Positions 1 to 6,274 of a stretch of DNA of 19,923 nucleotides are shown here, piece after piece (the stretch's first letter is position 1; each line of letters begins with the position of its first letter). This stretch comes from Spirochaetia bacterium (lineage in GTDB: Bacteria; Spirochaetota; Spirochaetia; Treponematales; Breznakiellaceae). The notes under the pieces are model-generated. The model did no database searches. It was not told the origin of the DNA and was given only the letters and a program-made list of their open reading frames with translations. Location: assembly GCA_026002025.1 (NCBI GenBank), contig BOAU01000035.1, positions 1 to 19,923 on the forward strand, read 5' to 3'. The translations under genes were made by a program, and so were the position numbers.

Positions 1-150
1 GATTATTATAATCTGCCAACAGGTATTGGAGGTTTCTTTTTAATTGATTTTCCACATAATTGGAAAGATGAAGAAAAGTATGATTTTAATTGGTCAAATT
101 TGCAGAAAAGACCTGATAAATTTGAAAAAATAAATTATAATATTATTTGA
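1..150 (+). CDS. 3' end of an unrecognised protein (partial)
   Basis: The first 49 codons read open from base 1 and stop at TGA 148-150, so this is the C-terminal tail of a gene that begins before the window. The tail is rich in aromatic and charged residues (motif GGFFLIDFPHNW at residues 10-21, then a Lys/Asp/Asn-rich end). I do not recognise the family. It has the AT-rich composition of the island that follows and lies on the same strand, 27 bases ahead of the mini-ORF with a good ribosome binding site, so it may belong to the same transcript. Function cannot be assigned from 49 residues. Confidence 0.55.
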   Translation, partial: DYYNLPTGIGGFFLIDFPHNWKDEEKYDFNWSNLQKRPDKFEKINYNII

Positions 151-177
151 GCCTGACATCTGCGTGAAGGAGAGATA

Positions 178-231
178 ATGACGAAATTTGAACAAAATGA
201 CGAAATGCGAATGGTGGATGGGAAGAAATGA
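178..231 (+). CDS. 17-codon mini-ORF coupled to the next gene
   Basis: An ATG at 178 has a strong AAGGAG ribosome binding site at about 167-172. It encodes MTKFEQNDEMRMVDGKK and stops at TGA 229-231, which overlaps the ATG (228-230) of the membrane protein gene. The tight ATGA overlap suggests the mini-ORF delivers ribosomes to the downstream start, which has only a weak GGGAAG of its own. It may be a leader peptide or the stump of a larger deleted gene. No family is recognisable at this length. Confidence 0.35.
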   Translation: MTKFEQNDEMRMVDGKK

Positions 232-1055
232 GTCAACACCCACTACGCACTTCTCTGATAATCCTTTTACCGATAATCATAGGGCTATTTATTGTCCATA
301 TAATTTTTTTTAATGACACTCTTATTGAGAACTTTGTAGCGGGTCTTTTGACAGAAATAATCGGTATCGTAATCACACTTATATTTGTTCAACGGTTGTT
401 TGATCGCAATGATGAAAGAAAATCTCGAATTGCAGAACAGCAAAAGATACTTAGAGCGGATAGAGTAGTACAACTTTTGATGATACAGTATATTAATTTT
501 ATGTTTCATATGACAACCAGTTATCACGATTTAGATAAAGAAAACCCCTCATTAGAACATAATTTTACATTTTTAGACTTCAAAAACGTATACAACAGGT
601 GTCTTCTTTTATCTCAAAATACAAAGAGATCTTCTGTATCATTATTTTTACAGACCGAGGTTGAACTGCGAAATTTATTTGTCTCATTGTTGCAAAATAT
701 TGATTTTTATTTTTCAACAGAACTATCTGATATGCTTTTGGATTTTATCAACACATCGTTCAGTTTAGAAACCAGAGAAGGTATACTGGCAAACGAAAAA
801 AATGAATTGGGGAAAATGATCACTGAAGGTCTAGAGAAAAGTGGAAATGATTATTTAAAGAGTATTCGTGAAGGGAAGCCGTGGCCGTCAAACGCTATGT
901 ACCCGTATGCGCAGCTATTTTTAATGGTGACTAAAGAAAAGGAAATATTACTAAAATATCAAAGTACCATAGATATAATCAGGCAGTCAAATTCTCAAAA
1001 GCGTAAACTTGCAGGTATCCGCAAAAAGCGATGTATGGCGGAGGTAAAGAAATGA
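228..1055 (+). CDS. Unknown membrane protein with two N-terminal helices and a cytoplasmic helical domain
   Basis: The 275-residue product has two hydrophobic segments at about residues 8-28 and 36-57, then a basic, charged helix (about 58-80) and a long, mostly helical soluble part. With a short hairpin in the membrane and no signal peptide, the bulk is probably cytoplasmic. I do not recognise the family, and I see no catalytic motif (no HKD, nucleotide-binding, metallopeptidase or toxin signature). The start ATG overlaps the stop of the 17-codon mini-ORF, and its own stop TGA (1053-1055) overlaps the ATG of the RhuM-like gene at 1052, so it is translationally coupled on both sides. The position next to RhuM, DUF1016 and Fic genes suggests an accessory or defence-type role, but that is inference from context only. 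Base composition is AT-rich like the rest of the island. Confidence 0.7.
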   Translation: MSQHPLRTSLIILLPIIIGLFIVHIIFFNDTLIENFVAGLLTEIIGIVITLIFVQRLFDRNDERKSRIAEQQKILRADRVVQLLMIQYINFMFHMTTSYHDLDKENPSLEHNFTFLDFKNVYNRCLLLSQNTKRSSVSLFLQTEVELRNLFVSLLQNIDFYFSTELSDMLLDFINTSFSLETREGILANEKNELGKMITEGLEKSGNDYLKSIREGKPWPSNAMYPYAQLFLMVTKEKEILLKYQSTIDIIRQSNSQKRKLAGIRKKRCMAEVKK

Positions 1056-1076
1056 CACACGAGGGCAATATCCCTC

Positions 1077-1167
1077 TCAATGAAATAATCCTCTATCAGC
1101 CTGATAATGCGGTTAAACTGGAAGTACGGCTTGAAAATGAGACGGTGTGGCTTACACAGGCGCAAAT
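1077..1167 (+). repeat. 91-bp near-identical direct repeat, copy 1 (RhuM N-terminus)
   Basis: Bases 1077-1167 match 3105-3195 with only two differences that I could see (TAT/TGT and CCT/CCG codons). It covers the RhuM segment from NEII to LTQAQ. Downstream of 1167 the two genes diverge. This is a direct repeat 2028 bases apart, so recombination between the copies could delete or amplify everything between them. Confidence 0.85.
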
Positions 1168-1249
1168 GGCGGAACTGTTTCAAAGGGATCAGTCTGTTAT
1201 TTCACGCCATATTAATAATGTATTCAAGGAAAAAGAACTTATTGAAGAA

Positions 1250-1275
1250 AGCAATATGCATTTTTGCATATTGCT
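1250..1275. repeat. Perfect 11-bp hairpin at the break of the first RhuM gene
   Basis: Bases 1250-1260 (AGCAATATGCA) are the exact reverse complement of 1265-1275 (TGCATATTGCT), with a TTTT loop. The RhuM homology ends exactly here: residues ESNM are followed by unrelated sequence. Hairpins of this kind can arise at, or cause, deletion end points. Confidence 0.75.
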
Positions 1276-1370
1276 CATGCGGACCATCGGTGGAGGAAGT
1301 GCAGGTGGTGGAGGGATGAACGAAGCCAAAGCAACCTCCGCCCCAACCACCCTCAACACAAGGAGACCCA

Positions 1371-2411
1371 ATGCTGCTAAATACTGACGAATATATAAAA
1401 ATTGTCAATGGGATTAAAACTCAAATCCGCGAAGCCCAATACCGGGCAGTTCTGGGCGCCAATAGCGAAATGATAAAACTCTATTGGGGCATCGGGAATA
1501 CTATCAATGAGCAAAGCGTCTGGGGAAATAAATTTATCGAAAATCTATCGAGAGACATTAAGCAGGATTACCCGGATTCCACCGGGTATTCGGTACGAAA
1601 CTTGAAATACATGGCAAAATTTGCCCAAATTTACCCTGATGAAACCCTAATTGTGCAACGGGGCGTTGCACAATTGCCGTGGAGACATAATATTGTACTC
1701 ATGGAGAAAATCAAAGATGACGAACAACGAAAATGGTATATCGCCAAAGCTATCGAAAACGGTTGGACTCGTGATGTTTTGGTTCATCAAATAGAATCAA
1801 ACCTCTATCGCCGGCAAGTAAAAGCAAAAAAAATTACCAATTTTGGAAAAGTCCTTGCACCGCCGCAAAGTGAACTTGCCGTTCAAACTATTAAAGACCC
1901 CTATGTTTTTGATTTTATTACTGCCAAAGAAGGTATACTTGAGAGAGAAATCGAAAGTGAGTTAATAAAAAATGTCACAAAATTATTGCTTGAGCTTGGC
2001 ACGGGTTTTGCTTTTATTGGCAATCAGTACCACCTTGAAGTAAGCGGCAGGGATTTTTATATCGACCTCTTATTTTATAATCTTATCCTTCGGTGCTATG
2101 TGGTAATTGAACTAAAAACAGGTGAATTTGAACCTGAATATGCAGGGAAGCTTAATTTTTATCTTTCCGCTGTAGACGACATTCTAAAAACGGAACAGGA
2201 TAATCCGTCTATCGGTATTTTACTTTGTAAAACAAAAGACAATTTGATTGCAGAATATGCCCTCAAGGATATGACATCGAACCATAGGTTCGCGCCTATC
2301 GGAGTGAGTGAATACAAAGTTTCTGATAAATTGCCCACAGAGTATAAGGACGCTTTACCATCTGTTGATGATATTAAGAACCGCATATTAGGGGGAGACG
2401 TAAATACCTAA
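1371..2411 (+). CDS. DUF1016 / YhcG-like PDDEXK nuclease-domain protein
   Basis: The 346-residue product matches the full layout of the DUF1016 (YhcG) family. An N-terminal helical domain (about 10-150) contains the typical NSEMIKLYWGIGNTIN at 31-46 and GYSVRNLKYMAKFAQIYPD at 72-90. A C-terminal PDDEXK-type nuclease fold (about 175-335) carries FYIDLLFYN at 229-237 (Asp232) and YVVIELKTGEFEPEYAGKLN at 243-262 (Glu247, Lys249), the expected D...ExK active site. Start ATG 1371 follows AAGGAG at 1360-1365. The gene has no stops and is the only apparently complete member of the RhuM/DUF1016/Fic cassette here. YhcG-like proteins occur next to restriction-modification and mobile loci and are thought to be nucleases, but their biological role is poorly established. 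The 3' end at 2411 is followed by ~95 bases without a recognisable gene before the Fic start region. Confidence 0.9.
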   Translation: MLLNTDEYIKIVNGIKTQIREAQYRAVLGANSEMIKLYWGIGNTINEQSVWGNKFIENLSRDIKQDYPDSTGYSVRNLKYMAKFAQIYPDETLIVQRGVAQLPWRHNIVLMEKIKDDEQRKWYIAKAIENGWTRDVLVHQIESNLYRRQVKAKKITNFGKVLAPPQSELAVQTIKDPYVFDFITAKEGILEREIESELIKNVTKLLLELGTGFAFIGNQYHLEVSGRDFYIDLLFYNLILRCYVVIELKTGEFEPEYAGKLNFYLSAVDDILKTEQDNPSIGILLCKTKDNLIAEYALKDMTSNHRFAPIGVSEYKVSDKLPTEYKDALPSVDDIKNRILGGDVNT

Positions 2412-2582
2412 AATCGCCGTAGAAAATGCAGAAATAGCGGAAAGCACGCAAAAACAAGGTAAGCGGTTTCGAATGGTAGGAAGGGATGAAACAATGGAGG
2501 AATACAATGGCATATTCTAGTACAAGGCAATACCGATAAAACTGTTTTAGCAAATGCCGAACGGGAAATCACCAGTCTGCGT

Positions 2583-3089
2583 TTGCTTATGATTCGTGAT
2601 ATGCAACCAATGGGACATTTTGACCTCAACCATCTTTGCAGTATACATCGCTTCATTTTTGGCGACATATACAAATGGGCAGGTGAGTTGCGCTGTGGAG
2701 AGTTTCTTGCAAAAGGTAATTCTATCTTTTGCCGTGGTCAATATCTTAAAGAAAATGCGGCTGCCATTTTTAATAAACTTTCACAAGAAAATTATTTAAA
2801 GAATCTTGAGAAAGAGAAGTTTATTGAGCTAATTGCATTTTATATGGGAGAAGTAAATGCCCTGCATCCTTTCCGTGAAGGTAATGGACGTACTGCCCGT
2901 GAGTTTTTCCGGCAGTTATTATTAAATGCGGATTATATTCTAGATTTTGGCACTGTTGATAAAGAACAGTTGCTTATTGCAGACATAAACGCATTCAACG
3001 GCAAGTATGCACCGCTGATGAAAATCCTTGATGAAACACTGTATGAATTAACGGCAGAGAATATTAAGGTGCCGGAGGGGAAAGGATGA
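2583..3089 (+). CDS. Fic/DOC-family protein with damaged 5' end
   Basis: The core HPFREGNGRTAR at residues 95-106 is a full Fic motif (HxFx[D/E]GNGRxxR), whose His attacks the nucleotide in AMP transfer. HFDLNHLCSIHRFIFGDIY, then KWAGELR, at 12-37 is the usual Fic N-terminal signature. The frame is open upstream to 2490 and encodes NAEREITSLRLL, which is normal Fic sequence, but it contains no ATG there. The best ribosome binding site (GGAGG 2496-2500, ATG 2507) opens a different frame, starts MAYSSTRQY like many Fic proteins, and stops after 10 codons. A small insertion or deletion near 2520-2540 therefore seems to have split the gene. The start given (TTG 2583; ATG 2589 is next) lacks a ribosome binding site. 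The stop overlaps the ATG of the second RhuM gene (ATGA at 3086-3089). Activity is doubtful but the catalytic core is intact. Confidence 0.75.
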   Translation: MLMIRDMQPMGHFDLNHLCSIHRFIFGDIYKWAGELRCGEFLAKGNSIFCRGQYLKENAAAIFNKLSQENYLKNLEKEKFIELIAFYMGEVNALHPFREGNGRTAREFFRQLLLNADYILDFGTVDKEQLLIADINAFNGKYAPLMKILDETLYELTAENIKVPEGKG

Positions 3090-3843
3090 TACCGAAAACC
3101 AATATCAATGAAATAATCCTCTGTCAGCCGGATAATGCGGTTAAACTGGAAGTACGGCTTGAAAATGAGACGGTGTGGCTTACACAGGCGCAAATAACCG
3201 ATTTATTTGGTGTTGATAGGTCAGTTATTGGCAAACATCTAAAAAATGTATTTTCAACAAAAAAACTCGTAGAAAATTCAGTATGTGCAAAAATTGCACA
3301 TACTGCGAATGATGGTAAAACTTATAATACAAACTCAAAGGATACGCTATAAATCAGCGTTTTGAACAAATTGAAAAACGTGTAAATGAGAGCGAAAAAC
3401 GAATTGATGAACACGACAAGAAAATTGACTTTTTCGTCTGTACCGCCTTACCGCCGGTAGAAGGCATTTTTTATGATGGGCAAATTTTTGACGCCTATAC
3501 TTTTGTTGCTGATTTGATAAAGTCTGCAAAAAAATCAATTGCGCTAATAGACAATTATATTGACGAAAGTGTCTTAACTATTTTATTAAAACGTAATAGC
3601 GGTGTAAATGCAGTTATATACACATCGAAAATTTCGCTGCAGTTACAACTTGATTTACAAAAATATAACGCGCAATATCCGCCAATCACAGTCAAAACAT
3701 TCGATAAATCACATGATCGTTTTATAATTATTGATAACACGGTGTATCATATCGGTGCATCATTGAAGGATTTTGGCAAAAAATGGTTTGCGTTCACAAA
3801 GATGATGTTGAGTGCGCGTGAGTTGTTGGAGAAGATTGTATGA
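3086..3843 (+). pseudogene. RhuM-like gene, second copy, internal deletion plus frameshift
   Basis: Frame one starts at ATG 3086 (GGAGGGG upstream) and gives the RhuM N-terminus through FGVDRSVIGKHLKNVFSTKK and SVCAKIAHTANDGKTYNT, then stops at 3350-3352. The C-terminal part continues in another frame from about 3331: LKGYAINQRFEQIEKR, a heptad-like charged linker, then FFVCTALPPVEGIFYDGQIF, YTFVADLIKSAKKSIALIDNY and KSHDRFIIIDNTVYHIGASL, ending at TGA 3841-3843. Intact homologues have a conserved middle (typically around a SVGYRV segment) that is missing here, so the gene has lost a block and its frame. The KSHDRFIIIDN segment resembles a single HKD-like phosphodiesterase site as seen in the C-terminus of this family. 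The stop overlaps the ATG at 3840. Confidence 0.85.
3105..3195 (+). repeat. 91-bp near-identical direct repeat, copy 2
   Basis: This is the partner of 1077-1167, with two visible mismatches, and codes for the N-terminal RhuM segment of the second pseudogene. The near identity at the DNA level, including third positions, shows either recent duplication or gene conversion, although the flanking RhuM sequence differs strongly. Confidence 0.85.
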
Positions 3844-4112
3844 GACAAATCTGCGGCAGAAGAAGTGCGGATGGCAGAGGGAAAAGCCTAAAAAAAATGA
3901 CTGCTACAGAATTACATACCGAAAAACAAGTATTCTCAAACATTGCGCTTATCATTGAAAAACGAAAGTTCAATGCTGCTTCGAATGCCAACAGCCAAGT
4001 GATTACCATGTTTTGGGAGATAGGAAAATATATCAACTTGGATATTTTGGCAGATTCCCGTGCTGATTATGGCAAAAAGATTTTGACGGCAACACTGACA
4101 AATTACTCGTAA
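3840..4112 (+). pseudogene. DUF1016 N-terminal fragment, second copy
   Basis: From about the ATG at 3897 the frame gives TELHTEKQVFSNIALIIEKR, then FNAASNANSQVITMFWEIGK, YINLDILADSRADYGKKILT. This corresponds to the first ~65 residues of a DUF1016 protein (compare NSEMIKLYWGIGN in the intact copy). It stops at TAA 4110-4112, and everything including the PDDEXK half is missing. An in-frame ATG at 3840 overlaps the RhuM stop (TATGAG). The order RhuM then DUF1016 repeats that of the first pair, so the two pairs are a degenerated duplication or two independent insertions of the same cassette type. The protein sequences of the two DUF1016 copies differ clearly, which argues for separate origins of this part. 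Confidence 0.8.
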
Positions 4113-4291
4113 AACACTATCAAAAACCATCTGAAATTTGGGCTCGTTTCGTTATCAATAACCGTAATAAAAATTATACCGAGTTTTCTTCACCTGACTG
4201 TAACCACGATGCAAAGTATGATATTGTTATTGGGCCTGTGGCAAATGACGATTTAGCCTTATTGTTCAGGCAATTTGAAATGGGTAAATAA
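4082..4291 (+). pseudogene. DUF3990 C-terminal fragment
   Basis: A frame shifted relative to the DUF1016 fragment is open from about 4067 to TAA 4289-4291. It reads FDGNTDKLLVKHYQKP, then IWARFVINNRNKNYTEF, then KYDIVIGPVANDDLALLFRQ. The spacing of W..FV..NR and YDIVIGPVAND is typical of the middle of DUF3990 proteins, a family I recall as ADP-ribosyltransferase-like. The N-terminal part expected for the family, with its catalytic start, is absent and no start codon with a ribosome binding site exists. It overlaps the end of the DUF1016 fragment, which marks a recombination joint near 4080-4100. Family assignment rests on motif recall only. Confidence 0.55.
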
Positions 4292-4352
4292 TTCGCATAC
4301 CATGTGTAATTATTACCCACCTATCTTGAATTGACCGAGACGAAAAATCGAA

Positions 4353-4403
4353 ATTCCGGCTTCTCTCATAAAGCAATAACTCACTATTTATACCTCATTC
4401 CGG
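4353..4403 (+). promoter_or_regulatory. Pair of direct repeats upstream of the sigma-54 promoter (candidate activator sites)
   Basis: ATTCCGG occurs at 4353-4359 and 4397-4403, both followed by a TCTCT run, 44 bases apart (about four helix turns). They lie roughly 115 and 70 bases before the expected start of transcription, the usual range for a sigma-54 enhancer-binding activator. No gene lies between 4292 and 4477. This is a weak, position-based inference. Confidence 0.25.
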
Positions 4404-4439
4404 GTCTCTTTTTTGGCATAAGGAGCAATAAAATATACT

Positions 4440-4455
4440 TGGCACGAATTTTGCT
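4440..4455 (+). promoter_or_regulatory. Sigma-54 (RpoN) promoter
   Basis: TTGGCACG (4439-4446), AATT, then TTGCT (4451-4455) matches the -24/-12 consensus YTGGCACG-N4-TTGCW at every defined position. Transcription should start about 12 bases after the GC at 4453-4454, near 4466. That leaves a leader of about a dozen bases which still contains the AGGAGA ribosome binding site (4467-4472) before the ATG at 4478. The lipoprotein gene should therefore depend on RpoN and an AAA+ activator. Confidence 0.85.
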
Positions 4456-4477
4456 TAATGTTTAGCAGGAGATGTAA

Positions 4478-6247
4478 ATGAAAAGATGTTTCGTATTACC
4501 CCTACTGATGATTGCGATTCTGGCTTCCTGCGCAAATACGCCCAAGAGCGTGTCTGAGACAAACAGCCTCTATCAGGCGTTTTCCTGCGTTGTTGCCGAA
4601 AGCGGCGAAGTGTATTGGAAGGCCGGTATTGATACGCCCGAAGGGGTTATTAAAGAATTCGCCCTGGGGGATGACAATACTACGGTCAAGGTGAGGATCA
4701 CGCCGGATAATGGGAAAGCCTATCCGTACCTCTATCCCGATGAACCGTGGAAGTTGACGGTCGCCGAAGATGCGGCGCCCGCATGGTTCACCGGGGAATC
4801 GGCGGCCGCCGCGATGGACGCCCTTGAGCAATGGAAAGAAGTCGTCTACACCATTGACTTGACCGCGTTTATGCATCCCTTTGACCCCACCACGGTCGCG
4901 CCGCATGAGCCGAGCGAGGAAGACATCACCCTGTTCAGGGAATGGATATCTTCCGGCGGGAACCCCCGGAATATGATCATGAAGTCGGTCAGCGGCGCCA
5001 TCGGCGCGACGGTCGCGAATGAACTATGGAATTATCTGAACACCGAATTTTGGTCGGACTTTATGCACCGCGCAAATGTCGGATCGGTGGTGTCGAAGTT
5101 ATCGGGCTTGAAGAATGTCGGCGCGGTACAGGAAGGACAGTTCGCCGCGTACTTCGGTAGTTTCTTTGCCGACCTTATGACAGGCGGTGGCAATCCAAAT
5201 GGCGGCGGTAATCCCGGCGGGGCAAATCAGGGTGGCAATCCCAACGGTGGAGGGAATCAGGGTGGCAAACCGAATGACGGAGGTAACGATGATCCCCACG
5301 GCAGCAGCAACGGCTATGAGTACGGCGCCGCCGTTATGCTCATCAATCACGGCTTTCTTGTCAGCTCCGACGCCACCACATGGCGGCTGCATAATGCCGC
5401 TGACGGTTCGATCGTGTACTCCATCGCGGCATCCGATATAAAGTCAAATGAAAATCAGGCTTTTACCGTGATAGTGTCGGAAAGCGGCAAAACCTATTGG
5501 CAGGCAGGAATCGATTCGGGCGACAAGCTCATGACCCTGTTCGGCCTTGATAGTAACGGCGGTTATATGAAAGCCTCGGTTGTTCCCGATAACAATGAAG
5601 CCTATCCGTATCTCTACCCCGACCAGCCGTGGAAACTCATCGCCGATGAGAAGCCTGTTTGGTACAATCAATCCCATGAGGCCGCGATCATGGCGGCCTT
5701 TGAGGAATGGAAGGCCTTCGCCTACGACTTTGATCTTGACGGGTTCCTTAATTTCTTTGCGAAGCTTCCAATGAATCCTGTTAAGCCGACGGCAGCGGAT
5801 ATTCAGTTGTTGAAAGAATGGGCCGCATATAAGAACGCCAACGCAAAGCTGGGCAATCAGGCTGCGGATGAGAACTACCCCTGGGTAGGCAAGGGCATCT
5901 GGGACAACGCTGCACATTACCTGAACGATGTCTTCGGTGAGACCTACGGACAATGTCCGGGACCGACGGTCTGCCACGGCATTGAGGTCTATCTCGGTAT
6001 TACCCTTGATCCCGCTGTTGAAGATTATATCGGCAGCAGTGTGGGGGAAAAGGAATTCGTCGGCAGTTTCTTCACGAACACGGTGAGATGGCAGGGCAGC
6101 GGAAGCGCGGCCTATCCCTATCAGGCCTGCGCCGATCTGTGGAAGCGCGGCTTCATTCCCAGCTTTGACGGCACGACCTGGAGACTGTCCAGTGGTAAAG
6201 ACGGCACGGTGGTTTATGAGGCCACTGAGAAAGAATTGCTCAAATAA
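4478..6247 (+). CDS. Large lipoprotein with two copies of an unrecognised module
   Basis: The 589-residue product has a type II signal peptide with lipobox L15-A-S-C18, so it is a membrane-anchored, periplasmic or surface lipoprotein. It is built from a duplication. Part A (about 33-130 and 329-427) carries ESGxxYWxAGID, then PDNxxAYPYLYPDxPWKL at 76-93 and 370-387, then WF/WY and a QWK/EWK helix. Part B (about 280-321 and 545-589) carries GFLVSSDATTWRL / GFIPSFDGTTWRL and DGSIVY / DGTVVY. A linker of Gly, Asn, Pro and Gln (236-272) separates the first half from the second. I do not know the family; no enzyme motif is visible. The ATG follows AGGAGA by five bases, and a perfect sigma-54 promoter lies just upstream. 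GC content is clearly higher than in the island to the left. No gene follows in the operon; a palindromic repeat lies downstream. Confidence 0.9.
   Translation: MKRCFVLPLLMIAILASCANTPKSVSETNSLYQAFSCVVAESGEVYWKAGIDTPEGVIKEFALGDDNTTVKVRITPDNGKAYPYLYPDEPWKLTVAEDAAPAWFTGESAAAAMDALEQWKEVVYTIDLTAFMHPFDPTTVAPHEPSEEDITLFREWISSGGNPRNMIMKSVSGAIGATVANELWNYLNTEFWSDFMHRANVGSVVSKLSGLKNVGAVQEGQFAAYFGSFFADLMTGGGNPNGGGNPGGANQGGNPNGGGNQGGKPNDGGNDDPHGSSNGYEYGAAVMLINHGFLVSSDATTWRLHNAADGSIVYSIAASDIKSNENQAFTVIVSESGKTYWQAGIDSGDKLMTLFGLDSNGGYMKASVVPDNNEAYPYLYPDQPWKLIADEKPVWYNQSHEAAIMAAFEEWKAFAYDFDLDGFLNFFAKLPMNPVKPTAADIQLLKEWAAYKNANAKLGNQAADENYPWVGKGIWDNAAHYLNDVFGETYGQCPGPTVCHGIEVYLGITLDPAVEDYIGSSVGEKEFVGSFFTNTVRWQGSGSAAYPYQACADLWKRGFIPSFDGTTWRLSSGKDGTVVYEATEKELLK
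5183..5293 (+). repeat. Gly/Asn-coding minisatellite inside the lipoprotein gene
   Basis: This stretch encodes residues 236-272 as repeated units such as GGGNPN, GGANQ, GGNPN and GGNQGG. The DNA unit is roughly GGTGGCAATCCC in varied copies. It forms a flexible linker between the two halves of the lipoprotein and could change length by slippage. Confidence 0.75.
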
Positions 6248-6274
6248 ATGAACTGGTGACAAAATAGAAATTAA

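Larger units (their letters stand above)
1052..1387 (+). pseudogene. Truncated RhuM-like (virulence RhuM / ORF6N-type) gene, first copy
   Basis: From the ATG at 1052 (GGAGG at 1040-1044, ATGA overlap with the upstream stop) the first ~70 residues are a classic RhuM N-terminus: NEIILYQPDNAVKLEVRLEN, then ETVWLTQAQMAELFQRDQSV, then ISRHINNVFKEKELIEESNM. This is a helix-turn-helix-like DNA-binding segment in a family usually over 300 residues long. After that the frame runs into a Gly-rich, non-homologous tail and stops at 1385-1387, inside the start of the DUF1016 gene. The break coincides with a perfect hairpin at 1250-1275. Intact family members continue with a conserved core and C-terminal domain, absent here. 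An in-frame ATG at 1031 has no ribosome binding site and lies inside the previous gene. The call as a truncated gene is firm; whether the 111-residue stub is still made as a small DNA-binding protein is open. Confidence 0.8.

Noticed and set aside
1295..1365. Possible integron attC site (bulged pairing of GGTGGT/ACCACC and GGAGG/CCTCC)
   Set aside because: The required GTTRRRY and RYYYAAC core sites are not found in the correct places, and no integrase or second site is seen.
5183..5293. Repeats suggestive of a CRISPR array
   Set aside because: The units are short, irregular and in frame, coding for a Gly/Asn linker within a clear gene.
5444..6262. A 272-codon open frame on the - strand
   Set aside because: It lies wholly antisense to the lipoprotein gene, whose signal peptide, duplicated modules and promoter are clear. 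The antisense text shows no domain.
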